A stretch of DNA of 64,000 nt from Dermatobacter hominis (lineage in GTDB: Bacteria; Actinomycetota; Acidimicrobiia; Acidimicrobiales; Microtrichaceae): NCBI RefSeq assembly GCF_020715685.1, contig NZ_CP085840.1:3782001-3846000 (forward strand), written 5' to 3'. Positions 24,421 to 34,920 of the stretch are shown piece after piece. Every line of letters starts with the position of its first letter. Position 1 is the first letter of the stretch. A program made the translations under genes and the position numbers. The notes below the pieces were generated by a model, which saw only the letters and a list, made by a program, of their open reading frames with translations, did not search any database and was not told the DNA's origin.

Positions 24421-25545
24421 GTGACCCGGGCCGCCACCGCACCCATCCGCTACGGGTTCGTCGGCGTCGGGATGATGGGCCAGGAGCACATCCGCGACGT
24501 CGCCGCACTGCCCGGCGCCGAGGTCGTCGCGGTCGCCGACCCGCACGAGCCGTCGGTCGCCGGGGCCCGCGCCGCCGCGGGCGCGGACGTGCCGGCCCAC
24601 CCCGATGTCGAGTCGATGCTGGCGGCCGAGGAGCTCGACGCCGTCGTGATCTCGACGCCGAACCACACCCACCGGCAGGTGCTGGAGCCGTTGTGGTCGA
24701 CGTCGTTGCACCTGATGGTCGAGAAGCCCCTGTGCACGACCGTCGAGGACTGCGTCGCGGTCCGGGAGGCGGCGTCGCGCCACGACGGCGTCGTCTGGGT
24801 CGGCCTGGAGTACCGCTACATGCCGCCCGTCCAGCGGTTCCTGGCCGCGGTGGTCGGCGAGGGCGTCGGCGCCGTCCGCTCGCTGTCGATCAGGGAGCAC
24901 CGGTTCCCGTTCCTGGTCAAGGTCGACGACTGGAACCGCTTCAGCGCCAACACCGGCGGCACGCTCGTCGAGAAGTGCTGCCACTTCTTCGACCTGATGC
25001 GGGTGGTCGTGCCGGGCGAGCCGGTCCGCGTGATGGCCTCGGGGGCACAGGACGTCAACCACCTCGACGAGCGGTACGAGGCGGGGGTGCCCGACATCCT
25101 CGACAACGCCTTCGTGATCGTCGACTTCGACTCGGGCGCCCGGGCCCTGCTCGACCTGTCGATGTTCGCCGAGGGCTCGGCCTTCGAGCAGGAGCTCGTC
25201 GCCGTCGGCGACGCCGGGCGCGTGCAGGTCGAGCTGCCCGGGTTCATGGAGCAGGTCCGGGGACGTCGGGCCGTGCTGACGATCGGGTCGCGGGGCGAGG
25301 GGTGGCCCGTCGAGCGGACCGAGCTCGACGCGGACGACCGCGTCCTCCACGAGGGCGCGCACCACGGCGCCAGCTTCCTCGAGCACGTCGAGTTCTGCGC
25401 CGCCATCCGCGACGGCAGGGCGGCAGCGGTCGGCGTCGACGACGGGCTGTGGTCGGTCGCGATGGGCGTGGCCGCGCACCGCTCGATCGACGAGGGCCGC
25501 CCGGTCCGCCTCGACGAGCTCGGCCTGCCCCCCGACCCGCGCTGA
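24421..25545 (+). CDS. Gfo/Idh/MocA family oxidoreductase
   Basis: A 374-residue sugar-type dehydrogenase: N-terminal Rossmann domain YGFVGVGMMGQEHIRDVAAL with the EKPLCTT segment that carries the catalytic Lys, and a C-terminal alpha/beta domain with GGTLVEKCCHFFDLMR. It oxidises or reduces a sugar or inositol-like substrate with NAD(P). The gene starts with GTG in a 38-base divergent gap shared with the aldo/keto reductase. Its stop codon is the beginning of the second copy of the repeated palindrome. Confidence 0.88.
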   Translation: MTRAATAPIRYGFVGVGMMGQEHIRDVAALPGAEVVAVADPHEPSVAGARAAAGADVPAHPDVESMLAAEELDAVVISTPNHTHRQVLEPLWSTSLHLMVEKPLCTTVEDCVAVREAASRHDGVVWVGLEYRYMPPVQRFLAAVVGEGVGAVRSLSIREHRFPFLVKVDDWNRFSANTGGTLVEKCCHFFDLMRVVVPGEPVRVMASGAQDVNHLDERYEAGVPDILDNAFVIVDFDSGARALLDLSMFAEGSAFEQELVAVGDAGRVQVELPGFMEQVRGRRAVLTIGSRGEGWPVERTELDADDRVLHEGAHHGASFLEHVEFCAAIRDGRAAAVGVDDGLWSVAMGVAAHRSIDEGRPVRLDELGLPPDPR

Positions 25546-25630
25546 CGCTCCGCTCCCGCGCCGCCGCCACCGTTCTGGCGCTGGTTTCCGTCGCTGAGCG
25601 ACGGAAACCAGCGCCGAAACGAGGTCAGGT
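25540..25630. repeat. Repeated palindromic element, copy 2
   Basis: The same element as at 22291, beginning at CGCTGACGCTCCGCTC, which includes the stop codon of the preceding gene. The 39-base core at 25577-25615 is identical to copy 1 and perfectly palindromic. Here it lies between genes in the same direction, so terminator action towards the HNH gene is plausible. Confidence 0.85.
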
Positions 25631-25690
25631 CAGGGGCGACCGGGCGCCGAGTCCGCGCCCGGCGCTGCCGCCGTCCGTACGATCCGGCCC

Positions 25691-26041
25691 ATGGCGGTCG
25701 ACCGCAGCCGACGGGCCCGGGCGGCGCGCAAGCGCCAGCGCCGCATGGCGAAGGTCGACCACGACCTCACCGACGAGCAGTGGGCCCTGCTGACCGAGGC
25801 GTGGGGCGGGTGCGCGTACTGCGCCGCCACCGACCGCCCGCTGCAGCGCGACTGCGTGCTGGCCATCTCCCGCGGCGGTCGTTACACCATCGACAACGTC
25901 GTGCCGGCGTGCCGGTCGTGCAACGCGAGCAAGTGCAACGACGAGGTCACCGGCTGGATGCGCCGCAAGCGGCTCGACGAGCGGGCGTTCCTGCTCCGGC
26001 ACCACCAGATCCGCAGCGAGCTCGTCGGTCCGGCGACCTGA
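25691..26041 (+). CDS. HNH endonuclease domain protein
   Basis: A 116-residue protein. After a basic N-terminus, CAYC and CRSC make the zinc pair of an HNH domain with the intervening NVVPACRSCNASKCN segment. Such small nucleases may act on DNA in repair, restriction or mobile contexts; no partner gene is adjacent. A TACGAT hexamer (25678-25683) lies seven bases before the ATG, so the transcript is probably leaderless. It follows the second copy of the repeated palindrome. Confidence 0.8.
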   Translation: MAVDRSRRARAARKRQRRMAKVDHDLTDEQWALLTEAWGGCAYCAATDRPLQRDCVLAISRGGRYTIDNVVPACRSCNASKCNDEVTGWMRRKRLDERAFLLRHHQIRSELVGPAT

Positions 26042-26093
26042 TGGGCCGTCGCCGCGCCAGACTCCGGGTGACGTCGAGACGGCGGAGGCCCAC

Positions 26094-27074
26094 ATGACCC
26101 GGCTCAGCTACCAGATCCCGAACTTCACCTATCCGGACACCGCGCCGGCCGACCTGTTCGGCACGGTCGTCGCCCAGGCGAAGGAGGCCGAGGACGCAGG
26201 GTTCGACCGCGTCATGGTGATGGACCACTTCTACCAGCTGCCCGGGATCGGCGAGCCCGACGAGCCGATGCTCGAGTGCTACACGACCCTCGCGGCCCTG
26301 GCGCAGCACACGAGCCGCGTCCGCCTGTCGGCGCTGGTGACCGGCAACACGTACCGCAACCCGGCGCTCCTGGCCAAGACGATCACGACGCTCGACCACG
26401 TGTCGGGGGGCCGGGCCACGCTCGGCATCGGGGCCGGCTGGTTCGAGCTGGAGCACGACGCGCTCGGCTTCGAGTTCGGCACCTTCTCCGACCGCTTCGA
26501 GAAGCTCGACGAGGCGCTGCAGATCATCGTGCCGATGCTGCGGGGCGAGCGGCCGACCGTGTCCGGCGAGCACTACCGCGTGGCCGACGCCGTGAACTCC
26601 CCGGCGCCGGTGTCGCGCATCCCGCTCATGATCGGCGGCAACGGCGAGCGCAAGACGCTCCGCATGGTGGCGCAGTACGCGGACGAGTCGAACCTGATGG
26701 GCATGCGCGGCGACCTCGACGTCCCGCACAAGCTCGAGGTCCTGGCCGAGCACTGCGAGCGCTTCGGCCGAGACCCGTCCGAGATCGACGTGACCGTGCT
26801 CGTCGGCTGCGTGGTGGCGCCGACGACCGCCGAGGTCGACGCCGACCTCCGCGCCATGGCCGAGGCGAAGGGGTGGGGCGACGGCGTCATCGACATGGTG
26901 AAGCAGATGCTGATCGTCGGCGACGCCGACACGGTGGGGGAGCAGCTCGCCGAGATCGCCGCCTCCGGCGTGGACGGGCTGACCTGCAACCTCCCGGCGA
27001 ACGGCCACGTCCCGGGCCGGGTCGCGCTGCTCGGCGAGGTGGCCGACCGGGCGCTGGCCGGCGCCGGTCGGTAG
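26094..27074 (+). CDS. LLM class F420-dependent oxidoreductase
   Basis: A 326-residue luciferase-like barrel enzyme of the F420-dependent family (YQIPNFTYPDTAPADLFGTVVAQAKEAEDAGFD, MVMDHFYQLPGIG, LATLGIGAGWFELEHDALGFEFG, IPLMIGGNGERKTLRMVAQYAD). It would transfer hydride between F420 and an organic substrate in the cytoplasm; the substrate is unknown. GGAGG stands before the ATG. It is alone between the HNH gene and the large secreted protein. Confidence 0.87.
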   Translation: MTRLSYQIPNFTYPDTAPADLFGTVVAQAKEAEDAGFDRVMVMDHFYQLPGIGEPDEPMLECYTTLAALAQHTSRVRLSALVTGNTYRNPALLAKTITTLDHVSGGRATLGIGAGWFELEHDALGFEFGTFSDRFEKLDEALQIIVPMLRGERPTVSGEHYRVADAVNSPAPVSRIPLMIGGNGERKTLRMVAQYADESNLMGMRGDLDVPHKLEVLAEHCERFGRDPSEIDVTVLVGCVVAPTTAEVDADLRAMAEAKGWGDGVIDMVKQMLIVGDADTVGEQLAEIAASGVDGLTCNLPANGHVPGRVALLGEVADRALAGAGR

Positions 27075-27116
27075 CCGGCGGCCGTCCCGCGGCCTGCGCT
27101 GACCCCGTCGCACGGG

Positions 27117-27134
27117 TGGGGGAGATCTTCCCCA
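27117..27134. promoter_or_regulatory. Possible operator dyad before the secreted PKD gene
   Basis: An 18-base dyad centred on AGATCT with one mismatched pair, preceding a second GC-rich inverted segment and a TACCCT hexamer. It is the only structured part of the 140-base gap before the large secreted protein. Confidence 0.3.
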
Positions 27135-27214
27135 TTCCCCGGGTCAGGGGACACCTGTACCCTCCCCGGTAGGAGGGCGGCCGTGTGCCGTCACGGCGAG
27201 GCTGGGGAGAAGTG

Positions 27215-30200
27215 ATGCGATTCAAGGCTGGCGGACGCGGAGTCCGCACGACGGCGCGGCTGGTGGCCGCCGCCATGGTCGGTTCGGTGGTGGCCGTCGC
27301 GGCCGGTGCAGGCCCAGCGGCCGCGGACACCGCCGAGGACGATCCGCTGCTGCCCGCGACGGTGAGCGCCGACGCCCTGCCCACGGTGCAGATCAACGGC
27401 GTCGTGTGGGACCAGGTCGTGGTCGGCAACCGCGTCTACGTCACCGGCCAGTTCACCCAGGCCCGCCCCGCCGGCGCCGCCCCCGGCACGAACCAGACCG
27501 CTCGGTCGAACATCCTCGCCTACAACATCCAGACCGGGCAGCTGATCACGACCTGGAACGCCAGCCTGAACGCCCAGGGCCGTGCCATCGAGGCCTCCGC
27601 CGACGGCACCCGCATCTACGTCGGCGGTGACTTCACCTCCGTCACCGGCACCGCGCGCAACCGCCTGGTCGCTCTCGACGCCACCACCGGCGCGGTGATC
27701 GGCACCTTCAACCCGAACGTCAACTCGCGGGTGTCCGCCCTCGAGTTCATGAACGGCAACCTCTACCTCGGCGGTGCGTTCACCGTCGTCGGGGGCCAGG
27801 GCCGCACGCGCCTGGCCTCGGTCAACGGGACCACCGGTGCGCTCACGAACTGGGCGCCGTCGGTGAACCGTGACGTCGTGTCGATGACGTCGTACGCACC
27901 GGGGAACCGGGTGATCGTCGGCGGCGCCTTCGACGGCGTGAACGGCGGGACGAACGACCCGGGCATGGCGTCCATCGACGGCACGAACGGCTCGGCGCAG
28001 CCGTGGGCCATCAACCAGACGATCCAGAACCACGGCACCAACACCCAGATCTCCGATCTGACCACCGACGGGCAGTCGATCTTCGGCGTCGGCTGGGCCT
28101 ACTTCGGCGGTGGCGCCACCACCGCCAACTTCGAGGGCGAGTTCGCCGCCGACCCGATGACCGGTGCCATCAAGTGGATCAACGGCTGCCGGGGCGACAA
28201 CTACGGCCTCGAGGTCATCGGCGACGTGCTCTACACGGCCGGCCACTCGCACGACTGCGAGATGATCGGCGGCAACCCGCAGTACCAGCCCGACCAGTAC
28301 CAGCGGGGCCAGGCCTTCACGAAGTTCGTGTCGCCGTACGGCCGCACGAACGCCTACGGGCCGTACGGCAACTGGCAGCCCTTCGCCGGCATCCCGTCGG
28401 CCGAGCTCCTGCACTGGCTGCCGACGCTCGCCGCCGGCTCGGTGACGGGCTCGTACCAGGCGGCGTGGACCGTCGAGGGCAACAGCGACTACGTCCTGAT
28501 GGGCGGCGAGTTCCCCTCGGTGAACGGGACCGGCCAGCAGGGCCTCGTCCGCTTCGCCCGCCGCGCCCTCGCGCCCAACAACAACGCCGTCCAGGGCGCG
28601 GCCGAGCTCACGCCCACGGTGACGCCGGTCGAGGCCGGCACCGTCCGGGTCGGCTGGACCTCCGCATGGGACCGCGACAACGACCGCCTCACCTACCAGG
28701 TGCTCCGCGGCACGACGGTGGCGAACTCGACCGTGCTGTCGACCTTCACCCGCAGCGGTGCCGTCTGGTGGTCCCGTCCGCCGCTCGGCTTCATCGACCG
28801 CACGGCCGCCCCGGGCAGCACGCAGACCTACCGCATCCGTGCGACCGATCCGCTCGGCAACACGGTGGTGAGCGGTGCCACGACGGCGACGATCCCCGCC
28901 GGCGCCGCGCCCGCCAGCCCCTACTCGACGGCGGTCCGGGCCGACGGCCCGTCCTTCCAGTGGCGCCTCGGTGAGGCGTCGGGCCAGACGGTGCTCGACA
29001 CCGGCGGCTCCGAGGACCTGACGCTGCTCCCCGACGCCGTCCGCGACGTGCCGGGCGCGATCCTGACCGACGCCGACCGGGCGACCTCGTTCGCCGGCTC
29101 GACGGCCACCAACACGGTGCCGGCCCAGCCGAACTTCTGGGACGCCGGGCCGCAGACCTTCTCGGTCGAGGCGTGGGTCAACACGACCACGACGAACGGC
29201 GGCCAGATCATCGGCTTCGGCAACAGCCGGACCGGCCGCAGCTCGAACAACACGAACGACCGCAAGCTCTACATGACGAACGACGGCTCCGTGCACTTCG
29301 GCGTGCGGCCCGACTTCGCCGCCCGGCTCACGGTCAACAGCGCCCCGGGCCTGAACGACGGCGACTGGCACCACCTGGTCGGCACCCTCGGCGCCGACGG
29401 TCTCCGGCTCTACGTCGACGGCGCGCTGGTCGACGCCGACGCCGCCGTCACCGAGGCGCAGTCGTACCACGGCTACTGGCGGATCGGCGGCGACCGCACG
29501 GCCAGCTGGCCGAGCGCCCCGACCCGCGAGGCGATCACCGCCACGCTCGACGAGGTCGCCGTGTACCCGCGGGCCCTGACCGCGGCGCAGGTGGCCACGC
29601 ACTTCGACGCCTCCGGCCAGACCGGCGGCCCGCCGCCGGCGAACATCGCCCCGACGGCGTCGTTCACGGCGACCCCGACGAACCTGAACGTGGCGTTCAA
29701 CGCCTCGGCGTCGAGCGACCCCGACGGCACGATCGTCAGCTACGCCTGGGACTTCGGCGACGGGACGACCGGCACCGGTGCGACGGTGGGCCACACCTAC
29801 GCGACGGCCGGTCCCCGCACCGTCACGCTCACGGTGACCGACGACGACGGCGACACGGGTACGACGTCGCAGACCGTGACGGCCACGGACCCGCCGCCCA
29901 ACGCGTCGCCGACCGCCTCGTTCACGGCCAACGTGTCGAACCTGAGCGTCGCCCTGAACGGCTCGGGCTCGAGCGATCCCGACGGCACGATCGTCAGCTA
30001 CGCCTGGAACTTCGGCGACGGGACGACCGGCACCGGTCCGACGGTCGACCACCCGTATGCCGCGGCCGGGCCCTACACGGTCACTCTCACGGTGACCGAC
30101 GACGACGGCGCCACGGGGACCACCTCGCAGACCGTGACGGCGACGGACCCGCCGGCGCCCACGCTGTACGCCGCCGATGCGTTCGGCCGCACCGTGGCCT

Positions 30201-30808
30201 CGGGCCTGGGCAACGCCGACCTCGGCGGTGCTTGGAGCACCACCGGCGGCACCGCGGCGAACTACTCGGTGAGCGGCGGCGTCGGCCGTCTCAGCGCCAC
30301 CGCCGCCGGCGCCAGCCGCACGGCGTTCCTGGCCGGTGTCTCGCAGACCAACACGGTGGTCGACACGTCGATCTCGCTGAGCAACGCCGCCAGCGGGTCC
30401 GGCACCTACGTCTCGGTCATGGGCCGGCGCGTCGGGACCAACAACGACTACCGGGTGAAGCTGCGCTTCAACGCCAACGGGACCGTCACGGCCATCCTCG
30501 GCCGGACGCTCGCCGGCGCCGAGACCAACCTGGCGGTGGTCAACACCCTTCCGGGCATCAACTACGTGCCCGGCCAGGTCCTGCGGGTGAAGCTGCAGAC
30601 GACCGGGACCGGGACGACCGCCCTCGCGGCCAAGGTCTGGGTGGCCGGCACGCCGGAGCCCGCGGCCTGGACGCTGCAGGCGACCGACACGTCGGCGGCG
30701 CTGCAGACGGCCGGTTCGGTGGGCGTCCAGCTCTACCTGTCGAGCACGGCCTCGCTGCTGCCGGTCGTCCTGTCGATCGACGACTTCACGGCCGGCCCGC
30801 CGGCCTGA
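27215..30808 (+). CDS. Large secreted PKD/LamG-domain protein
   Basis: A 1197-residue exported protein. Residues 1-36 are a signal peptide ending in AAA. Residues about 55-460 hold repeats of the type IYVGGDFTSVTG...LVALDATTG, a beta-propeller-like region; 480-565 resembles a fibronectin-type module; about 568-800 is a LamG/concanavalin fold (ending EVAVYPRALTAAQVATHF); two PKD domains occupy about 809-980, each with YAW[DN]FGDGTTGTG; 988-1197 is another jelly-roll domain. There is no wall-anchor motif or membrane tail. A cell-surface or extracellular binding or glycan-related role is likely. The ATG at 27215 follows GGGGAGAAG. Confidence 0.87.
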   Translation: MRFKAGGRGVRTTARLVAAAMVGSVVAVAAGAGPAAADTAEDDPLLPATVSADALPTVQINGVVWDQVVVGNRVYVTGQFTQARPAGAAPGTNQTARSNILAYNIQTGQLITTWNASLNAQGRAIEASADGTRIYVGGDFTSVTGTARNRLVALDATTGAVIGTFNPNVNSRVSALEFMNGNLYLGGAFTVVGGQGRTRLASVNGTTGALTNWAPSVNRDVVSMTSYAPGNRVIVGGAFDGVNGGTNDPGMASIDGTNGSAQPWAINQTIQNHGTNTQISDLTTDGQSIFGVGWAYFGGGATTANFEGEFAADPMTGAIKWINGCRGDNYGLEVIGDVLYTAGHSHDCEMIGGNPQYQPDQYQRGQAFTKFVSPYGRTNAYGPYGNWQPFAGIPSAELLHWLPTLAAGSVTGSYQAAWTVEGNSDYVLMGGEFPSVNGTGQQGLVRFARRALAPNNNAVQGAAELTPTVTPVEAGTVRVGWTSAWDRDNDRLTYQVLRGTTVANSTVLSTFTRSGAVWWSRPPLGFIDRTAAPGSTQTYRIRATDPLGNTVVSGATTATIPAGAAPASPYSTAVRADGPSFQWRLGEASGQTVLDTGGSEDLTLLPDAVRDVPGAILTDADRATSFAGSTATNTVPAQPNFWDAGPQTFSVEAWVNTTTTNGGQIIGFGNSRTGRSSNNTNDRKLYMTNDGSVHFGVRPDFAARLTVNSAPGLNDGDWHHLVGTLGADGLRLYVDGALVDADAAVTEAQSYHGYWRIGGDRTASWPSAPTREAITATLDEVAVYPRALTAAQVATHFDASGQTGGPPPANIAPTASFTATPTNLNVAFNASASSDPDGTIVSYAWDFGDGTTGTGATVGHTYATAGPRTVTLTVTDDDGDTGTTSQTVTATDPPPNASPTASFTANVSNLSVALNGSGSSDPDGTIVSYAWNFGDGTTGTGPTVDHPYAAAGPYTVTLTVTDDDGATGTTSQTVTATDPPAPTLYAADAFGRTVASGLGNADLGGAWSTTGGTAANYSVSGGVGRLSATAAGASRTAFLAGVSQTNTVVDTSISLSNAASGSGTYVSVMGRRVGTNNDYRVKLRFNANGTVTAILGRTLAGAETNLAVVNTLPGINYVPGQVLRVKLQTTGTGTTALAAKVWVAGTPEPAAWTLQATDTSAALQTAGSVGVQLYLSSTASLLPVVLSIDDFTAGPPA

Positions 30809-30858
30809 GGCAGGGGCGGCCCGCCGGCCTGAGGCAGGGGCAGCCCGCCGGCCTGAGG
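30794..30858. repeat. 24-bp tandem repeats over the stop codon
   Basis: Two exact 24-base copies (30794-30817 and 30818-30841, beginning GGCCCGCCGGCCTGAGGC) and a partial third. The stop codon of the PKD gene lies inside the first copy. Confidence 0.85.
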
Positions 30859-30869
30859 CCCGTTGCGCC

Positions 30870-30908
30870 GGCGCCGGTCCCCTCCACCTAGTGGAGGGGA
30901 TCGGCGCC
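30870..30908. terminator. Strong hairpin after the PKD gene
   Basis: Outer arms GGCGCCG/CGGCGCC and inner arms TCCCCTCCAC/GTGGAGGGGA enclose a CTA loop, separated by one mismatched pair. Without a U-tract, but the long stem fits the terminators of GC-rich actinobacteria. Confidence 0.7.
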
Positions 30909-30957
30909 GAGTCGCGTGGCGGGACGGGTGCGGGGCCGGCCCGGGTAGGTTGCGCCC

Positions 30958-31290
30958 GTGCACGCCGTCTCGCGCCTCCGATCCGCAGCCTCCGACCCCG
31001 ACAGCACGACCGCGAAGGTCGGCTGGCGGCTCGTCTCGACGGGCACCGGCATCCTCGCCGGCCTCGCCGCCCAGCGCGCCGTCAGCGCGGTGTGGTCCCG
31101 CCTGACGCCGTCGCGGTCCGGCCCGCCGGCCGACCCGGCCGACAAGGAGGTCGGCTGGGGCGAGGCGGTGGCCTGGTCGGTGGCCGCCGGCGTTGGCGTG
31201 GGCGTGGCGCGCCTGATCGGCGCACGTGTCGCCGCCCGGGGCTGGGAGCTGGCGGTCGGGGCGCCGCCGCCCGGCGTCCGACTGGACTGA
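30958..31290 (+). CDS. DUF4235 membrane protein
   Basis: A 110-residue protein with two hydrophobic segments (about residues 22-40 and 70-95) and the DUF4235 pattern TAKVGWRLVSTGTGILAGLAAQRAVSAVWSRLTP, PADPADKEVGWGEAVAWSVAAGVGVGVARL. The function of the family is not known; members often sit in stress-related regions. A GGGTAG hexamer at 30943-30948 is nine bases before the GTG, without a clear -35. It is convergent with the PfpI gene, 19 bases apart. Confidence 0.8.
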   Translation: MHAVSRLRSAASDPDSTTAKVGWRLVSTGTGILAGLAAQRAVSAVWSRLTPSRSGPPADPADKEVGWGEAVAWSVAAGVGVGVARLIGARVAARGWELAVGAPPPGVRLD

Positions 31291-31309
31291 CCGGGCGACG
31301 GGTCCGGCG

Positions 31310-31852
31310 TCAGGCGGCCAGGGACTCGACGACCGCCCTGCAGAACGCGGGCAGGTCGTCGGGCTTGCGGCTGGTGATGAGGTTGCCGTCGACGACGACC
31401 TCCTCGTCGACCCAGTCGGCACCGGCGTTGCGGAGGTCGGTCTGCAGGCTCGGCCACGAGGTGAGCCGCTTGCCGTCGACCACCGCGGCCTCGACCAGCG
31501 TCCACGGCGCGTGGCAGATCGCCGCCACGGGCCGACCGCTGTTCACGAAGTCGCGCACGAACCGCACGGCGTCCTCGTCGCCGCGGAGCTGGTCCGGGTT
31601 GGCGACGCCGCCGGGCAGCACGATCGCGTCGTAGGCCGACGGGTCGGCGTCCGCGGTCGTCACGTCGACCTCGAACACGTCGGCCTTGTCGAGGTGGTCG
31701 AACGCCTGGACCTTGCCGGGGTCGGGTGCGACCAGGGTCGGCTCGCCGCCGGCGTCGCGCACCGCCTTCCACGGTTCGGTGAGCTCCACCTGCTCCACGC
31801 CCTCGTTCGCCACCACGAACGCCACCTTCTTGCCCTTCAGCTGCTCGTCCAT
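31310..31852 (-). CDS. DJ-1/PfpI family protein (general stress protein 18-like)
   Basis: A 180-residue DJ-1/PfpI fold protein: VAFVVANEGVEQVELTEPWKA, YDAIVLPGGVANPDQLR and the nucleophile elbow AAICHAPWTLVEA with Cys113-His114. These proteins act as deglycases, chaperones or weak proteases in stress defence. The ATG at 31852 follows a GGAGACG ribosome site. A GGGTAG on the minus strand at 31899-31894 is a possible stress -10, without a good -35. It is next to katG, which supports an oxidative-stress setting. Confidence 0.87.
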   Translation of the reverse strand: MDEQLKGKKVAFVVANEGVEQVELTEPWKAVRDAGGEPTLVAPDPGKVQAFDHLDKADVFEVDVTTADADPSAYDAIVLPGGVANPDQLRGDEDAVRFVRDFVNSGRPVAAICHAPWTLVEAAVVDGKRLTSWPSLQTDLRNAGADWVDEEVVVDGNLITSRKPDDLPAFCRAVVESLAA

Positions 31853-32093
31853 CGTCTCCTCCGTCGTCGTCGGTCGTTCGATCGTCGGTGGGCCTACCCG
31901 ATGCCCGCCCGCAGGATGCACGTGGTCCGGCGAACCCCCCCCGGCTGTCGACGATCGACGCGCTGCATCGAACCGATCGATGAATTGGATCGAAGATCCG
32001 CCGCACGCGGCACGAGCGTGTTCGTAGGGTGAGGCGCGGGGACGGAGCCGGCCGCCGACCTGGCCGGGACGGAACAACCCTGAGGGGGACATC
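31853..32093. other. Largest intergenic region, upstream of katG
   Basis: The 241-base gap holds the PfpI promoter, a run of eight C, and AT-richer sequence with a 17-base dyad CATCGA-N5-TCGATG at 31966-31982 that could be a katG operator. No small gene, RNA or terminator is evident. Confidence 0.5.
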
Positions 32094-34277
<2,184 letters not shown>

Positions 34278-34321
34278 TCCGGCCGGCCGGGTCGCTGCGG
34301 CCCGGCTGGCACACTGCCGTC

Positions 34322-34792
34322 GTGGACGACGACACCTTCGGGGCGCTCGCCGCCGCCTGCCCGGTGGACCTGGGCAGCAGCGGCTGGCGCACCGTCACCC
34401 GGGCCGAGGTCGACGCGCACGCCGCCACCACCGGCGACGCGCAGTGGATCCACAACGACCCCGAGCGCGCCCGCCGTGACTCGCCGTTCGGCGGTCCGGT
34501 GGTGCAGGGCTTCCTCCTGCTGGCCCTGCTCACGGAGCTGTCGTCCGGGTTGACGTTCCCCGACGTCGGCCCGGTGGCGCTCATGGTCAACTACGGCTTC
34601 GACCGCGTCCGCTTCGTCCGGCCCGTGCCGGTCGGCGCCGCGGTCCGGCTGCGGGGGCGGCTCGCCGATGTGGCGCGTCGCGACGGCGACCGGGCCGTGC
34701 TGGCCGTCGACGTCGAGCTCGAGGCCGACGACGACGTCGGGCGGCCGGCGGTCGTGGCCCGCTGGCTGTTCCTGGCCCAGGGCCCCGCCTGA
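34322..34792 (+). CDS. MaoC-type (R)-enoyl-CoA hydratase
   Basis: A 156-residue hotdog-fold hydratase. The hydratase-2 motif appears as AATTGDAQWIHNDPERARRDSPFGGPVVQGFLLLALL, with the catalytic Asp/His pair. It hydrates a trans-2-enoyl-CoA or similar thioester in lipid metabolism. CACACT (34310-34315) precedes the GTG by six bases, identical in layout to the TetR gene at 5755. It is 44 bases after katG but probably transcribed on its own. Confidence 0.87.
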   Translation: MDDDTFGALAAACPVDLGSSGWRTVTRAEVDAHAATTGDAQWIHNDPERARRDSPFGGPVVQGFLLLALLTELSSGLTFPDVGPVALMVNYGFDRVRFVRPVPVGAAVRLRGRLADVARRDGDRAVLAVDVELEADDDVGRPAVVARWLFLAQGPA

Positions 34793-34795
34793 GCC

Positions 34796-34920
34796 CGCCG
34801 GGCGGGCTGCCCTCGCCCTCCGCCGGGCGGGCTGCCCTCGCCCTCCGCCGGGCGGGCTGCCCTCGCCCTCCGCCGGGCGGGCCGCCCTCGCCCTCCGCCG
34901 GGCGGGCTGGCCCTCAGCCC
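34796..34920. repeat. 25-bp tandem repeat x5 between convergent genes
   Basis: Five copies at 34796, 34821, 34846, 34871 and 34896, each starting CGCCGGGCGGGCTGCCCTCG. Each contains a small hairpin (CCGCC-G-GGCGG). It begins just after the MaoC stop and runs into the last codons of the convergent PPOX gene, and could serve as a multi-hairpin bidirectional terminator. Confidence 0.9.

Noticed and set aside
20034-25479. A minus-strand frame that stays open across several genes, from DUF3556 back to 25479
   Set aside because: It crosses clear genes in other frames and has no domain outside DUF3556. Long open antisense frames are expected at this GC content.
25691-26041. HNH protein as part of a defence or mobile island
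   Set aside because: No restriction, integrase, transposase or toxin gene adjoins it and local base use does not differ.
27191-30052. A 953-codon antisense frame opposite the PKD gene
   Set aside because: The translation is His/Arg/Gly/Val-rich without motifs, the usual product of reading GC-rich codons backwards.
34796-34920. CRISPR array
   Set aside because: Units are contiguous 25-base copies without unique spacers, and no cas gene is near.
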